Assembly (NCBI RefSeq): GCF_030816485.1
Contig: NZ_JAUSYC010000001.1
Coordinates: forward strand, 3,224,001-3,288,000
Reading direction: 5' to 3'
From: Arthrobacter sp. B1I2
GTDB taxonomy: Bacteria; Actinomycetota; Actinomycetes; Actinomycetales; Micrococcaceae
Length of the DNA stretch: 64,000 bases
Below the pieces are notes generated by a model, which worked only from the letters and a program-made list of their open reading frames with translations, was not told the DNA's origin and did no database searches. A program made the translations under genes and the position numbers. Positions 36,604 to 43,926 of the stretch are shown piece by piece. The stretch's first letter is position 1. Each line of letters starts with the position of its first letter.

Positions 36604-36633
36604 GGCTGTACATTAGATTCCGCTTGTACAACC
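36604..36633. promoter_or_regulatory. Inverted repeat in the bioY promoter, candidate biotin operator
   Basis: GGCTGTACA (36604-36612) and TGTACAACC (36625-36633) are inverted with one mismatch and a 12-nt spacer. TACATT at 36609-36614 or TAGATT at 36614-36619 could be the -10. The site ends 14 nt before the bioY start and would block transcription when bound. Confidence 0.6.
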
Positions 36634-36647
36634 CCGACAGGACCGCC

Positions 36648-37289
36648 ATGAGCAGCACCGAAACCCCCCTGAAGAACAACCAGCAGACGAAACGCCGCTG
36701 GAACGGCACCGACCTCGGGCTGATCGCCGTTTTCGCCGCCCTGGTGGCAGGAGCCGCCCTGGTGCCGGGACTGGCACTGAACGGCTTCGGCGTCCCCATC
36801 ACTTTCCAGACGCTTGCCGTCATGCTCACCGGACTGGTGCTGGGCCCCGCCCGCGGATTCGCCGCCGTCGGGCTCTACACACTCCTGGGCCTCGCCGGCC
36901 TGCCCATCTTCAGCCAGGGCCGCAGCGGCCTGGGCATCCTGGCCGGGCCCTCGGCCGGCTACATCATCGCCTTCCCCATCGCCGCAGGCGTCGTGGGATG
37001 GCTGGCCACTGTGGTGATCAAACGCACCACCAAGGCGCGCGCCCTCTGGTTCTTCCTGGCTGCCACGGCCACGAGCATTGTCTTCGTGCACACGCTGGGC
37101 ATTGCCGGCATCGCCCTGAACTCCAAGGCCACCCTGGAGCAGGCCTTCCTAAGCGACCTGGTCTTCTACCCGGGGGACATCATCAAGAATGTCCTCGCGG
37201 CCGCAATCGCCGTTGCCCTTCACCGGGCCTTCCCCGACGTCCTGGTCCGCCGCGTGCGCCGCCGTGCCCTGGCGCCCAAAAGCGCCTAG
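36648..37289 (+). CDS. bioY: Biotin transporter BioY (ECF S component)
   Basis: 213 aa, substrate-binding membrane subunit of the biotin ECF transporter. About six helices, with family motifs FGVPITFQTLAVMLTGLVLGPARG, GLAGLPIFSQGRSGLGILAGPSAGYIIAFP and FYPGDIIKNVLAA. AGGA lies 5 nt before the ATG at 36648; an in-frame ATG at 36624 lies inside the inverted repeat and is unlikely. First gene of bioYMN. Confidence 0.95.
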   Translation: MSSTETPLKNNQQTKRRWNGTDLGLIAVFAALVAGAALVPGLALNGFGVPITFQTLAVMLTGLVLGPARGFAAVGLYTLLGLAGLPIFSQGRSGLGILAGPSAGYIIAFPIAAGVVGWLATVVIKRTTKARALWFFLAATATSIVFVHTLGIAGIALNSKATLEQAFLSDLVFYPGDIIKNVLAAAIAVALHRAFPDVLVRRVRRRALAPKSA

Positions 37290-37299
37290 GACCCACGCC

Positions 37300-38031
37300 A
37301 TGCCCGCAGTGATCTTCGACCAGGTGGCCGTCGCCGTCGAAACGGATAACCCTCCACAACCGAAAGTCCTCCTGGACGCGGTGACCCTCCGGCTGGAGGA
37401 GGCACGCGTGGGCGTGATCGGCGCCAACGGATCCGGCAAGTCCACGCTGCTGCGCCTGGTCAACGGGCTCATTCAGCCCACCACCGGCACGGTCACGGTC
37501 GACGGCGACGATACAGTCCGTGCCGTGCGGAAAGTCCGGCGGAACGTTGGGTTCGTCTTCACTGACCCCCTGTCCCAGCTGGTGATGCCGACCGGCCGGG
37601 AGGATGTGGAACTGTCCCTGCGCCGTTCGGTCAGGAACGGGACCGAGCGGCGCAGCCAGGCCGAAGCGGCACTCGGGCGACTGGGCCTGCTCCACCTGGC
37701 GGACCAGAGCATCTACGAGCTCTCCGGCGGCGAACGGCAACTGATGGCGCTCGCCGCCGTCCTTGCCGTCGACCCCAAAGTACTGGTCCTGGATGAACCC
37801 TCCACCCTCCTGGACCTGCGCAACCGTGAGCTGCTCCGCAGGACGCTGGGCAACCTGGACCAGCAGATCATCATGTCCACCCATGACCTTGGCCTGGCCC
37901 TCGAGATGGACCGCGTCCTGGTCATCGAAGAAGGCCGCGTGGCATTCGACGGCGCCCCCACCGAAGCCGTGGCAACCTACCGTTCCTGGTGCCTGCAGGG
38001 GCTGGAACCGGCCGGGCGGGATGCCCCGTGA
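37300..38031 (+). CDS. bioM: Biotin ECF transporter ATPase BioM
   Basis: 243 aa. Walker A GANGSGKSTL, Q-loop FVFTDPLSQLVMPT (the TDPxxQ form typical of ECF ATPases), signature LSGGERQLMALA, Walker B VLVLDEPSTLLD, and H-loop MSTHDLGLA. The ATG at 37300 is 10 nt after the bioY stop. Its TGA overlaps the bioN GTG. It powers biotin uptake with BioN and BioY. Confidence 0.94.
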   Translation: MPAVIFDQVAVAVETDNPPQPKVLLDAVTLRLEEARVGVIGANGSGKSTLLRLVNGLIQPTTGTVTVDGDDTVRAVRKVRRNVGFVFTDPLSQLVMPTGREDVELSLRRSVRNGTERRSQAEAALGRLGLLHLADQSIYELSGGERQLMALAAVLAVDPKVLVLDEPSTLLDLRNRELLRRTLGNLDQQIIMSTHDLGLALEMDRVLVIEEGRVAFDGAPTEAVATYRSWCLQGLEPAGRDAP

Positions 38032-38651
38032 GGGGCCACGGGTTCCTGCTGGCCAACTATGTGCCCGGCAACTCCCTCCTTCACCGCGCACCGCTGGCGC
38101 TGAAGTTCCTCCTGGTCTTTGCCAGCGGACTGGTTTCCTTCGTCGTTGTGGACTGGCGTATCTCGGCGGCCGTGCTGGCCGTCCATGGCGGCCTTTTCCT
38201 GGTCACCGGAGCCGGCGCGAAAAGGCTCTGGGGCGCCGTCCGGCCGCTCGCCCCGGTGCTCCTGGTGATTGGACTCTTCCAGTGGTGGCAGCTTGGCGGA
38301 CCCACAGCGGCGCGGATCGTCCTGAACATCCTCGTCTGCGTCGTGGCGGCATCGCTCCTCACCGCCACCACCCCCCTCCAAAAGCTCCTGGACGGCGTGG
38401 TCAAGGCAGCGGCGCCCTTCAAGAGGTTCGGCGCCGATCCGGAACGCTTCGCGCTGACCATCGGCATCATGCTCCGCAGCATCCCGTTCATCGCCGGTAC
38501 CTTCGCCGACGTCCGCGATTCAGCCAGGGCGAGGGGCCTGGAGCGCAACCCGCGGGCCTTGGTCCTTCCGGTGTTCATCACCTCTGTGGCCTACGCCCGC
38601 CAGACCGGTGAAGCGCTGGCCGCCCGCGGCCTGGGCGAGGCCGAGGACTAA
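38028..38651 (+). CDS. bioN: Biotin ECF transporter transmembrane protein BioN
   Basis: 207 aa CbiQ-like transmembrane coupling protein. It begins VRGHGFLLANYVPGNSLLHRAPLALKFL, has four to five helices, and carries the ATPase-contact motifs DSARARGLERNPR and ARGLGEAE (two A-R-G signatures) near the C terminus. The GTG at 38028 overlaps the bioM stop as GTGA. It ends 14 nt from the convergent thiolase gene. Confidence 0.94.
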   Translation: MRGHGFLLANYVPGNSLLHRAPLALKFLLVFASGLVSFVVVDWRISAAVLAVHGGLFLVTGAGAKRLWGAVRPLAPVLLVIGLFQWWQLGGPTAARIVLNILVCVVAASLLTATTPLQKLLDGVVKAAAPFKRFGADPERFALTIGIMLRSIPFIAGTFADVRDSARARGLERNPRALVLPVFITSVAYARQTGEALAARGLGEAED

Positions 38652-38665
38652 GACGGCACCAAGGA

Positions 38666-39865
38666 TCATGCAGCGGCCAGCAACCGGTATTCCAGCAGCG
38701 CCGCAGTCCCCATGCCGCCCGCCATGCTGATCATTGCCAGCGCCAGGGTTCCCGGCGTGCCTGCCCTCCGCGCCTGGGCGAGCAGCCGGGTCACCAGGAC
38801 GGCCCCGGAAGCACCGTAGGCATGTCCCAGCGCCAGCGCACCGCCGTCGAGGTTCACCCGGCCGGCATCAATGCCAAGCTGGTCAAGGCACGCAAGCGTC
38901 TGCGAGGCGAACGCCTCATTGAATTCCACCAGTTCCACCTGGCCAGCTGATACTCCGGCCGCGGCCAGCACATCCCGTGCTGCCGGAACAGCACCGATCC
39001 CCAGGACCTCCGGAGCCACGCCTGCGGTGCCGGTGCCGCGCACCAACAGGCCGTCCCGTGCCCCCAGTTCGCGTGCACGCTCAAGGGAGGTGATGACGAC
39101 GGCGGAGGCACCGTCCGCGTCAAAGCAGGAGTTTCCGGCCGTGACAGTTCCTCCTGGCACGAAGGCGGCCGGGAACCGCGCCATGATGGCGGGGGTAAGG
39201 CCGGCCCGCGGCCCACCGTCCGAGGCGACAGTCCCCCGGGCGGTGGCCAGCGGCACGATTTCGTCCGCGAAGCGCCCCTCCCGGATCGCCGCAAGCGCCT
39301 TCCGGTGGCTGGCCAGCGCAAAGGCATCCTGGCGGCCCCTGCCCACGCCGTATTCCTCCGCCACCGTCTCCGCGGCCACGCCCATGTCCGGGTCGCCATA
39401 GCTGGCCGGCACAAACTGGGCGCGGCGGTAGAACTCCGGGCCGCCGTCGTCCCTCGGATGGGCGCGCAGCGGCGCGGTACTGGTGCTCTCCACTCCCCCA
39501 GCCAGGTACAGCGGGCTGCCGCCGGCTGCCACGAGCCGGGATGCGAGGACGATGGCGTCCAGGCCCGAACCACACTGCCGGTCCACGGTGATCCCGGGCA
39601 CGCTGACAGGCAGCCCCGCCTCCAGCAGGGCGAGCCTGGCGACGTTTCCGCCACCGCCTGCGGCGTTGCCCATAACGACGTCGGCAACAGACTCCGGATC
39701 CAATGCCAGTTCGGCGACAAGTTCACGCAGGACCGGCGCCAGGAGTTTATGCGCCCGCAGGCTCCGCAGGGCTCCGTTGACCGGGCACACCGGGGTCCGG
39801 CGCGCGGCGATGACCACCGGCTGGCGTTCCGGGGGCAGGAGGCCGGACGCCGGGACGTCAGCCAA
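38666..39865 (-). CDS. Thiolase family protein lacking the second catalytic Cys
   Basis: 399 aa, typical thiolase length. The nucleophile Cys98 is present (DRQCGSGLDAI), as are FNEAFASQ and LGHAYGASGAVL (His retained, the usual Pro replaced). At the C-terminal CxGGG motif, however, it reads ISMAGGMG, placing Ser380 where the acid/base Cys normally sits. It may therefore be a condensing enzyme of altered chemistry or specificity. Its ATG overlaps the end of the AMP-ligase gene by 8 nt, so the two are one operon, convergent with bioYMN. Confidence 0.9.
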   Translation of the reverse strand: MADVPASGLLPPERQPVVIAARRTPVCPVNGALRSLRAHKLLAPVLRELVAELALDPESVADVVMGNAAGGGGNVARLALLEAGLPVSVPGITVDRQCGSGLDAIVLASRLVAAGGSPLYLAGGVESTSTAPLRAHPRDDGGPEFYRRAQFVPASYGDPDMGVAAETVAEEYGVGRGRQDAFALASHRKALAAIREGRFADEIVPLATARGTVASDGGPRAGLTPAIMARFPAAFVPGGTVTAGNSCFDADGASAVVITSLERARELGARDGLLVRGTGTAGVAPEVLGIGAVPAARDVLAAAGVSAGQVELVEFNEAFASQTLACLDQLGIDAGRVNLDGGALALGHAYGASGAVLVTRLLAQARRAGTPGTLALAMISMAGGMGTAALLEYRLLAAA

Positions 39866-41261
39866 GGGCCTGGGCCCTCATGTCCCGGGCATTGATCCAC
39901 TCCAGCAGCAGGCTCCGGCTGACCTTTCCGCGGTCCGTGGTGGGCAGTTCCGGCAGGAGGTAGTACTGCAGGGGGCGTTTGTGCCGGGAGAGGATGTCCT
40001 CCAGGCCCGCGCGCAGCTGGGTGGCTGTGAGCCCGCCCTGGGAGGCAACGACGCCGGCCACCACGCGCTGGCCGCGCAGGTCGTCCGGCATGCCGGCGGC
40101 AACGGCTGCGGCAACGCCGGGGACCGCGGCCAGGGCCAGTTCCACCTCGTGGGGATACACGTTGCGTCCGGCGGTGAGGATCATGTCGGCGCGCCTACCA
40201 AGGATGTGCAGCTCCCCGTCCCTGAGGTAGCCCTGGTCCCCCACGGTGTACCAGTCGCCGAAGGCCCTCAGTGCCTCGCCGTCGTCGCCCCACAGGTAGC
40301 CATTGCTCACCATGCCGCTGCGGACGCAGATATTGCCGTACCCGCCGTCCGGGACCACGCCGCCGTCGTCATCCAGGATCCGGACGTCGACGCCGGGAAA
40401 GGGCCGGCCAATCCCCGTTCCGCCAGCAGCGGCGCTCTGCCCGGGCGCCAACCCGAGGCCCGAGACAAAGCTCAGCTCGGAGGCGCCGTAGTACTCATAG
40501 ATGGTGGCGTTGGGAGCCCAGCGCCGGGCGGCCTCCAGGGTCCGGGCATCGAGCTTGGAGCCTGCGCAGATGATGGTGCGGATTCCGGACGCATCGACGC
40601 ACCCCGTCATCCCGCGCTCGCTGAGCATCCGCAGCATGGTGGGCACCAGGACCAGCCGGGTGACGCGGTCGTGGGTGATGGCAGCATGGACGTCGCCGAC
40701 GTCGAACGTCCCGAGGGTCTGGAACTCGGACCCGGCGTAGAGGCATTCGGCCAGGGCATAGAGGTTCAAGCTGGCAGCCAGCGGACCCGGAGCAAGGGTG
40801 ACGTCGTCCTCGCCGAGCCCGAAAAACTCGATCGAGGCGTTGAAGGACTGCTGCCACGACCGCCGGGAGCGGGTGAATGCCTTGGGCACAGACGTGGTGC
40901 CGGAGGTGAGGCCAATCAGGAAGCTGGAGCCAGGCGGGCCATCGGCCAGGTCGTCGTCCGGGGAGACCGGGGACGGAACGGCGCACGCCTCCACCCGCCG
41001 GACAATGTCCTCCTGCAGGTGGGCGGGCCATGATGGGTCCAGGACCGCGCACTGGCGGCTTCCCGCCACGGCGGCTGCGAACTTAACGGCGAAGTCCACC
41101 GAGTTGGATTCGCAGAGGGTAGTGACTGATTTCTGCTCCGCCACGAGTCCGGCGGCGGCGTCCCGCAGCGCCGCCCAGTGCAGCCGCCGCCCTGCAATCA
41201 CAACGGCGGTGTCATGCGGCCGTTGCTCCGCCCAGCGCTGGATCTTGTCGAGGAAAGGCAC
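39858..41261 (-). CDS. AMP-dependent acyl-CoA synthetase/ligase (ANL superfamily)
   Basis: 467 aa, shorter than the usual 500-550. Core motifs: A3 LTSGTTSVPKAF, A5 YEYYGASELS, A7 WYTVGDQGYL, A8 GRRADMILTAGRNVYPHEVE and A10 DRGKVSRSLL with the catalytic Lys. It activates a carboxylic acid as acyl-AMP and passes it to CoA (family knowledge); the acid is unknown. GTG start at 41261. In Bacillus subtilis a bioY-type gene (yhfU) is co-regulated with an acyl-CoA ligase (yhfT) and a thiolase (yhfS), so a biotin-linked role is plausible. Confidence 0.9.
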   Translation of the reverse strand: MPFLDKIQRWAEQRPHDTAVVIAGRRLHWAALRDAAAGLVAEQKSVTTLCESNSVDFAVKFAAAVAGSRQCAVLDPSWPAHLQEDIVRRVEACAVPSPVSPDDDLADGPPGSSFLIGLTSGTTSVPKAFTRSRRSWQQSFNASIEFFGLGEDDVTLAPGPLAASLNLYALAECLYAGSEFQTLGTFDVGDVHAAITHDRVTRLVLVPTMLRMLSERGMTGCVDASGIRTIICAGSKLDARTLEAARRWAPNATIYEYYGASELSFVSGLGLAPGQSAAAGGTGIGRPFPGVDVRILDDDGGVVPDGGYGNICVRSGMVSNGYLWGDDGEALRAFGDWYTVGDQGYLRDGELHILGRRADMILTAGRNVYPHEVELALAAVPGVAAAVAAGMPDDLRGQRVVAGVVASQGGLTATQLRAGLEDILSRHKRPLQYYLLPELPTTDRGKVSRSLLLEWINARDMRAQALG

Positions 41262-41307
41262 GGACCAACTTTACCGGCCGGCACGGATTGAGGCCCCGGC
41301 CCGCGGG

Positions 41308-41313
41308 TATTGT
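41308..41313 (+). promoter_or_regulatory. Probable -10 element, leaderless start
   Basis: TATTGT lies 6 nt before the ATG at 41320, and no Shine-Dalgarno sequence is present. TTGAGG at 41288-41293 is too close (14 nt) to be a standard -35. Confidence 0.45.
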
Positions 41314-41319
41314 GACGTT

Positions 41320-42201
41320 ATGAGTTTCAATGACAACGTGCAGCTTGATCCCACCCAGGTCCAGGACCGAAGGGGCATGGGTACCGGTGTGAAAGTGGGC
41401 GGCGGAATCGGTGGCGGCCTGGTGCTGCTTGTTGCGCTCCTGCTGGGCATCAACCCCAACATGCTTGGGGGGTTAACCGACGGCGGGACTGCGGGACAGT
41501 CCCAGGGCACGGCACCGGCCTGCACCACCGGAGCGGACGCCGACGCCCGGCTGGACTGCCGGATCACCGGCACCGTCAACAGCCTCAACGCCTTCTGGCC
41601 CGGCTACCTGAAGCAGTACAACGTGCAGTATCCCCGCCCGGAGGCAGTGATCTTCAGCGGCGGCACCAACACCGGGTGCGGGTCCGCCACCTCGGACGTA
41701 GGGCCTTTCTACTGCCCCACGGACACCACCGCCTACTTCGATCCCGGCTTCTTCCAGGAACTCGTGGACCGCTTCGGTTCCTCCGGCGGCCCCCTGGCCC
41801 AGGAATACGTGGTGGCCCACGAATTCGGCCACCACGTCCAGAACCTGCTGGGTGACCTGCAGCGGGCGCAGCAGGATCCGCAGGGACCCGAGTCCGGCTC
41901 CGTCCGGACCGAACTGCAGGCCGACTGCTACGCGGGACTGTGGGCCAAGTACGCCTCCACCACGCCGGACCCCGCCACCGGCCAGCCTTACCTGGAACCG
42001 CTTACCCAGCAGGACGTGAACGACGCGCTGTCTGCGGCGGCTTCCGTGGGCGATGACCGGATCCAGAAGGCCGCCACCGGCCGCGTCTCCCCCGAGGGCT
42101 GGACCCACGGCTCCAGCGAGGAACGCCAGCGCTGGTTCACCCGCGGCTACCAGTCCGGCGACATCAAGCAGTGCGACACGTTCAGCGCCGCCACCCTCTA
42201 A
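41320..42201 (+). CDS. Neutral zinc metallopeptidase (YpfJ family)
   Basis: 293 aa. MSFNDNVQLDPTQVQDRRG, then GIGGGLVLLVALLLGINP as a single membrane anchor (about 28-46), then a periplasmic or extracellular domain with the zinc motif VVAHEFGHHVQNLLG and the third ligand region ELQADCYAGLWA (Glu). Six cysteines in the domain could form disulfides. The ATG at 41320 matches the family start; the open frame extends upstream only by antisense overlap. Single gene, followed by palindromic repeat copy 2 and a strong terminator. Confidence 0.93.
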   Translation: MSFNDNVQLDPTQVQDRRGMGTGVKVGGGIGGGLVLLVALLLGINPNMLGGLTDGGTAGQSQGTAPACTTGADADARLDCRITGTVNSLNAFWPGYLKQYNVQYPRPEAVIFSGGTNTGCGSATSDVGPFYCPTDTTAYFDPGFFQELVDRFGSSGGPLAQEYVVAHEFGHHVQNLLGDLQRAQQDPQGPESGSVRTELQADCYAGLWAKYASTTPDPATGQPYLEPLTQQDVNDALSAAASVGDDRIQKAATGRVSPEGWTHGSSEERQRWFTRGYQSGDIKQCDTFSAATL

Positions 42202-42205
42202 GTCC

Positions 42206-42265
42206 CCATCGATTGCTCCGTATCGGCCCTTTTGGCACCTCAAAACGGCAGTTACGGAGCAATGG
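42206..42265. repeat. Dispersed palindromic repeat, copy 2
   Basis: CCATCGATTGCT at the left is identical to copy 1, and CAAAACGGCAGTTACGGAGCA at the right is also identical. The two arms of this copy pair at 19 of 22 positions. It begins 5 nt after the metallopeptidase stop codon and is followed by a separate terminator, so it is not needed for termination here. Confidence 0.8.
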
Positions 42266-42272
42266 ACGAAAA

Positions 42273-42310
42273 ACGGCGGGTCACCTTCCCCAGGGAAGGT
42301 GACCCGCCGT
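42273..42310. terminator. Strong bidirectional terminator (metallopeptidase / SUF operon)
   Basis: An 18-bp perfect stem (42273-42290 with 42293-42310). It is followed on the plus strand by a TTTTTT run at about 42319 and on the minus strand by TTTTT. It ends both the metallopeptidase gene and the convergent suf operon. Confidence 0.92.
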
Positions 42311-42323
42311 CGTCGTACTTTTT

Positions 42324-42656
42324 TCAGATGTTGAAGCCGAGGGCCCGCATCTGGTCCTTGCCGTCATCGGTGATCCGCTCGGGACCCCATGGCGGCATCC
42401 ATACCCAGTTCAGGCGCCAGTCGTCCACGACGCCGTCCAGCGCCTGGCCCACCTGCTCCTCGAGCACATCGGTGAGCGGGCAGGCGGCGGTGGTGAGCGT
42501 CATGTCGATCAGGAGCGCGCCGTCGTCGTCGGAGTACTTCAGGCCGTACAACAGGCCCAGGTCCACCACGTTGACGCCGAGCTCAGGGTCGATGACGTCC
42601 TTGAGCGCCTCTTCGACGTCCTCCAGGGCCGTGCGGCCCGGCTTGATTTCGGTCAT
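42324..42656 (-). CDS. sufT: SufT-like Fe-S assembly factor (MIP18/DUF59 family)
   Basis: 110 aa. DUF59 core: LKDVIDPELGVNVVDLGLLYGL, then MTLTTAACPLTDVLEEQV with the conserved Cys, and VWMPPWGPERITDDGKDQMRALGF at the C terminus. This family matures Fe-S proteins. Last gene of the suf operon, 12 nt after sufC, directly before the terminator. Confidence 0.92.
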   Translation of the reverse strand: MTEIKPGRTALEDVEEALKDVIDPELGVNVVDLGLLYGLKYSDDDGALLIDMTLTTAACPLTDVLEEQVGQALDGVVDDWRLNWVWMPPWGPERITDDGKDQMRALGFNI

Positions 42657-42668
42657 GACAAGTCCTTA

Positions 42669-43463
42669 CTAGGCCTGTACTGCGGCCGGAGCCGCGACGG
42701 TGGCTGCGCCGGCGCCCTTGGCGTAACGGTCGTAGCCTTCTTCCTCGAGGCGGTCGGCCAGTTCGGGGCCGCCCTCCTCAACAACCTGGCCGTCCACGAA
42801 CACGTGGACGAAGTCAGGCTTGATATAGCGCAGGATCCGGGTGTAGTGGGTGATGAGGAGCGTACCCATGTTGCCCTCGGAGTGCACACGGTTGACGCCC
42901 TCGGACACGATCTTCAGTGCGTCAACGTCGAGGCCGGAGTCAGTTTCGTCAAGGACGGCGAATTTGGGCTTGAAGAGCTCCAGCTGCAGGATCTCCACGC
43001 GCTTCTTCTCGCCGCCGGAGAAACCTTCGTTGACGTTGCGCTGGGCGAAGTCAGCGTCGATGCGCAGCTGCTCCATGGCAGCCTTGACGTCCTTGGTCCA
43101 GGTGCGCAGCTTGGGGGCCTCACCGTCGATGGCGGTCTTCGCGGTACGCAGGAAGTTGGTCATGCTGACACCGGGGACCTCCACCGGGTACTGCATGGCC
43201 AGGAAGACGCCGGCGCGGGCACGCTCGTCCACGCTCATCTCCAGCACGTCCTCGCCGTCCAGGGTGATGGAGCCGCTGGTCACGTTGTAGCGGGGGTGGC
43301 CGGCGATGGTGGAGGCCAGGGTCGACTTGCCGGAGCCGTTCGGGCCCATGATGGCGTGGGTTTCACCGGTGCGGATGGTCAGGCTGACGCCCTTCAGGAT
43401 TTCCTTGGTGCCCTGTTCCGTCTCAATGCTGACGTGCAGGTCCTTGATCTCAAGAGTAGACAT
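42669..43463 (-). CDS. sufC: Fe-S cluster assembly ATPase SufC
   Basis: 264 aa. Walker A GPNGSGKSTLAS, SufC-type signature FSGGEKKRVEILQLEL, Walker B FAVLDETDSGLDVDAL (the ETDSGLD form specific to SufC), and H-loop LITHYTRIL. It energises the SufBCD scaffold. The C-terminal Ala-rich tail (about 15 residues) is variable. It follows the Rieske gene by 80 nt. Confidence 0.96.
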   Translation of the reverse strand: MSTLEIKDLHVSIETEQGTKEILKGVSLTIRTGETHAIMGPNGSGKSTLASTIAGHPRYNVTSGSITLDGEDVLEMSVDERARAGVFLAMQYPVEVPGVSMTNFLRTAKTAIDGEAPKLRTWTKDVKAAMEQLRIDADFAQRNVNEGFSGGEKKRVEILQLELFKPKFAVLDETDSGLDVDALKIVSEGVNRVHSEGNMGTLLITHYTRILRYIKPDFVHVFVDGQVVEEGGPELADRLEEEGYDRYAKGAGAATVAAPAAVQA

Positions 43464-43543
43464 ATGTCTTGTTCTCCTCTGCGCCGCGCCTGCCGGCTGC
43501 GGTGCGCTCTGTGTCTGGAAGTGTGGTTCGTAATTCTGTGGTG

Positions 43544-43903
43544 CTAGCTGAAGTTCGGAGCTTCGGCGCCGTTGAGGACGTTGCTGACGTCCACGTAGAC
43601 CTCATCCCCTGCGATCTCGACGGCGAATACCGGTACGGGATCGTAGGCGGGCAGCTGCAGCGGCTGGCCGCTGCGGAGGTCGAACTGCGAGCCATGGCCC
43701 CAGCACTCGATGGTGCAGCCATCCACGTCGCCTTCGGATAATGAAATGTCCGCGTGCGAGCAGGTGTCGCCGATCGCGTGGATCTCCCCCATGGAATCCT
43801 TGACGATCGCCACAGGGTAGTCGTCGATCAGGATCCGCAGCGCCTGCTTCACCTGGATTTCGTCCACCTTGCAGACAAGCTCGCCTTTTGGCTGGTCAGT
43901 CAT
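43544..43903 (-). CDS. Rieske-type non-heme iron oxygenase ferredoxin subunit in suf operon
   Basis: 119 aa with the Rieske [2Fe-2S] ligands: Cys-x-His in DTCSHADISL and Cys-x2-His in ECWGHGSQFDL. The layout matches small Rieske ferredoxins such as NirD or biphenyl-dioxygenase ferredoxins. Lying between sufD and sufC (23 nt after sufD), it is probably an electron donor or Fe-S client in cluster assembly. This placement is common in actinobacterial suf loci; the exact role is unproven. Confidence 0.93.
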   Translation of the reverse strand: MTDQPKGELVCKVDEIQVKQALRILIDDYPVAIVKDSMGEIHAIGDTCSHADISLSEGDVDGCTIECWGHGSQFDLRSGQPLQLPAYDPVPVFAVEIAGDEVYVDVSNVLNGAEAPNFS

Positions 43904-43926
43904 CTGAAAACCGTGCTCCGTAGCTT

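Noticed and set aside
42265..42310. Treating repeat copy 2 and the adjacent 18-bp stem as one element
   Set aside because: The stem has a different sequence, is absent at copy 1, and has T runs on both sides, so it is an independent bidirectional terminator.
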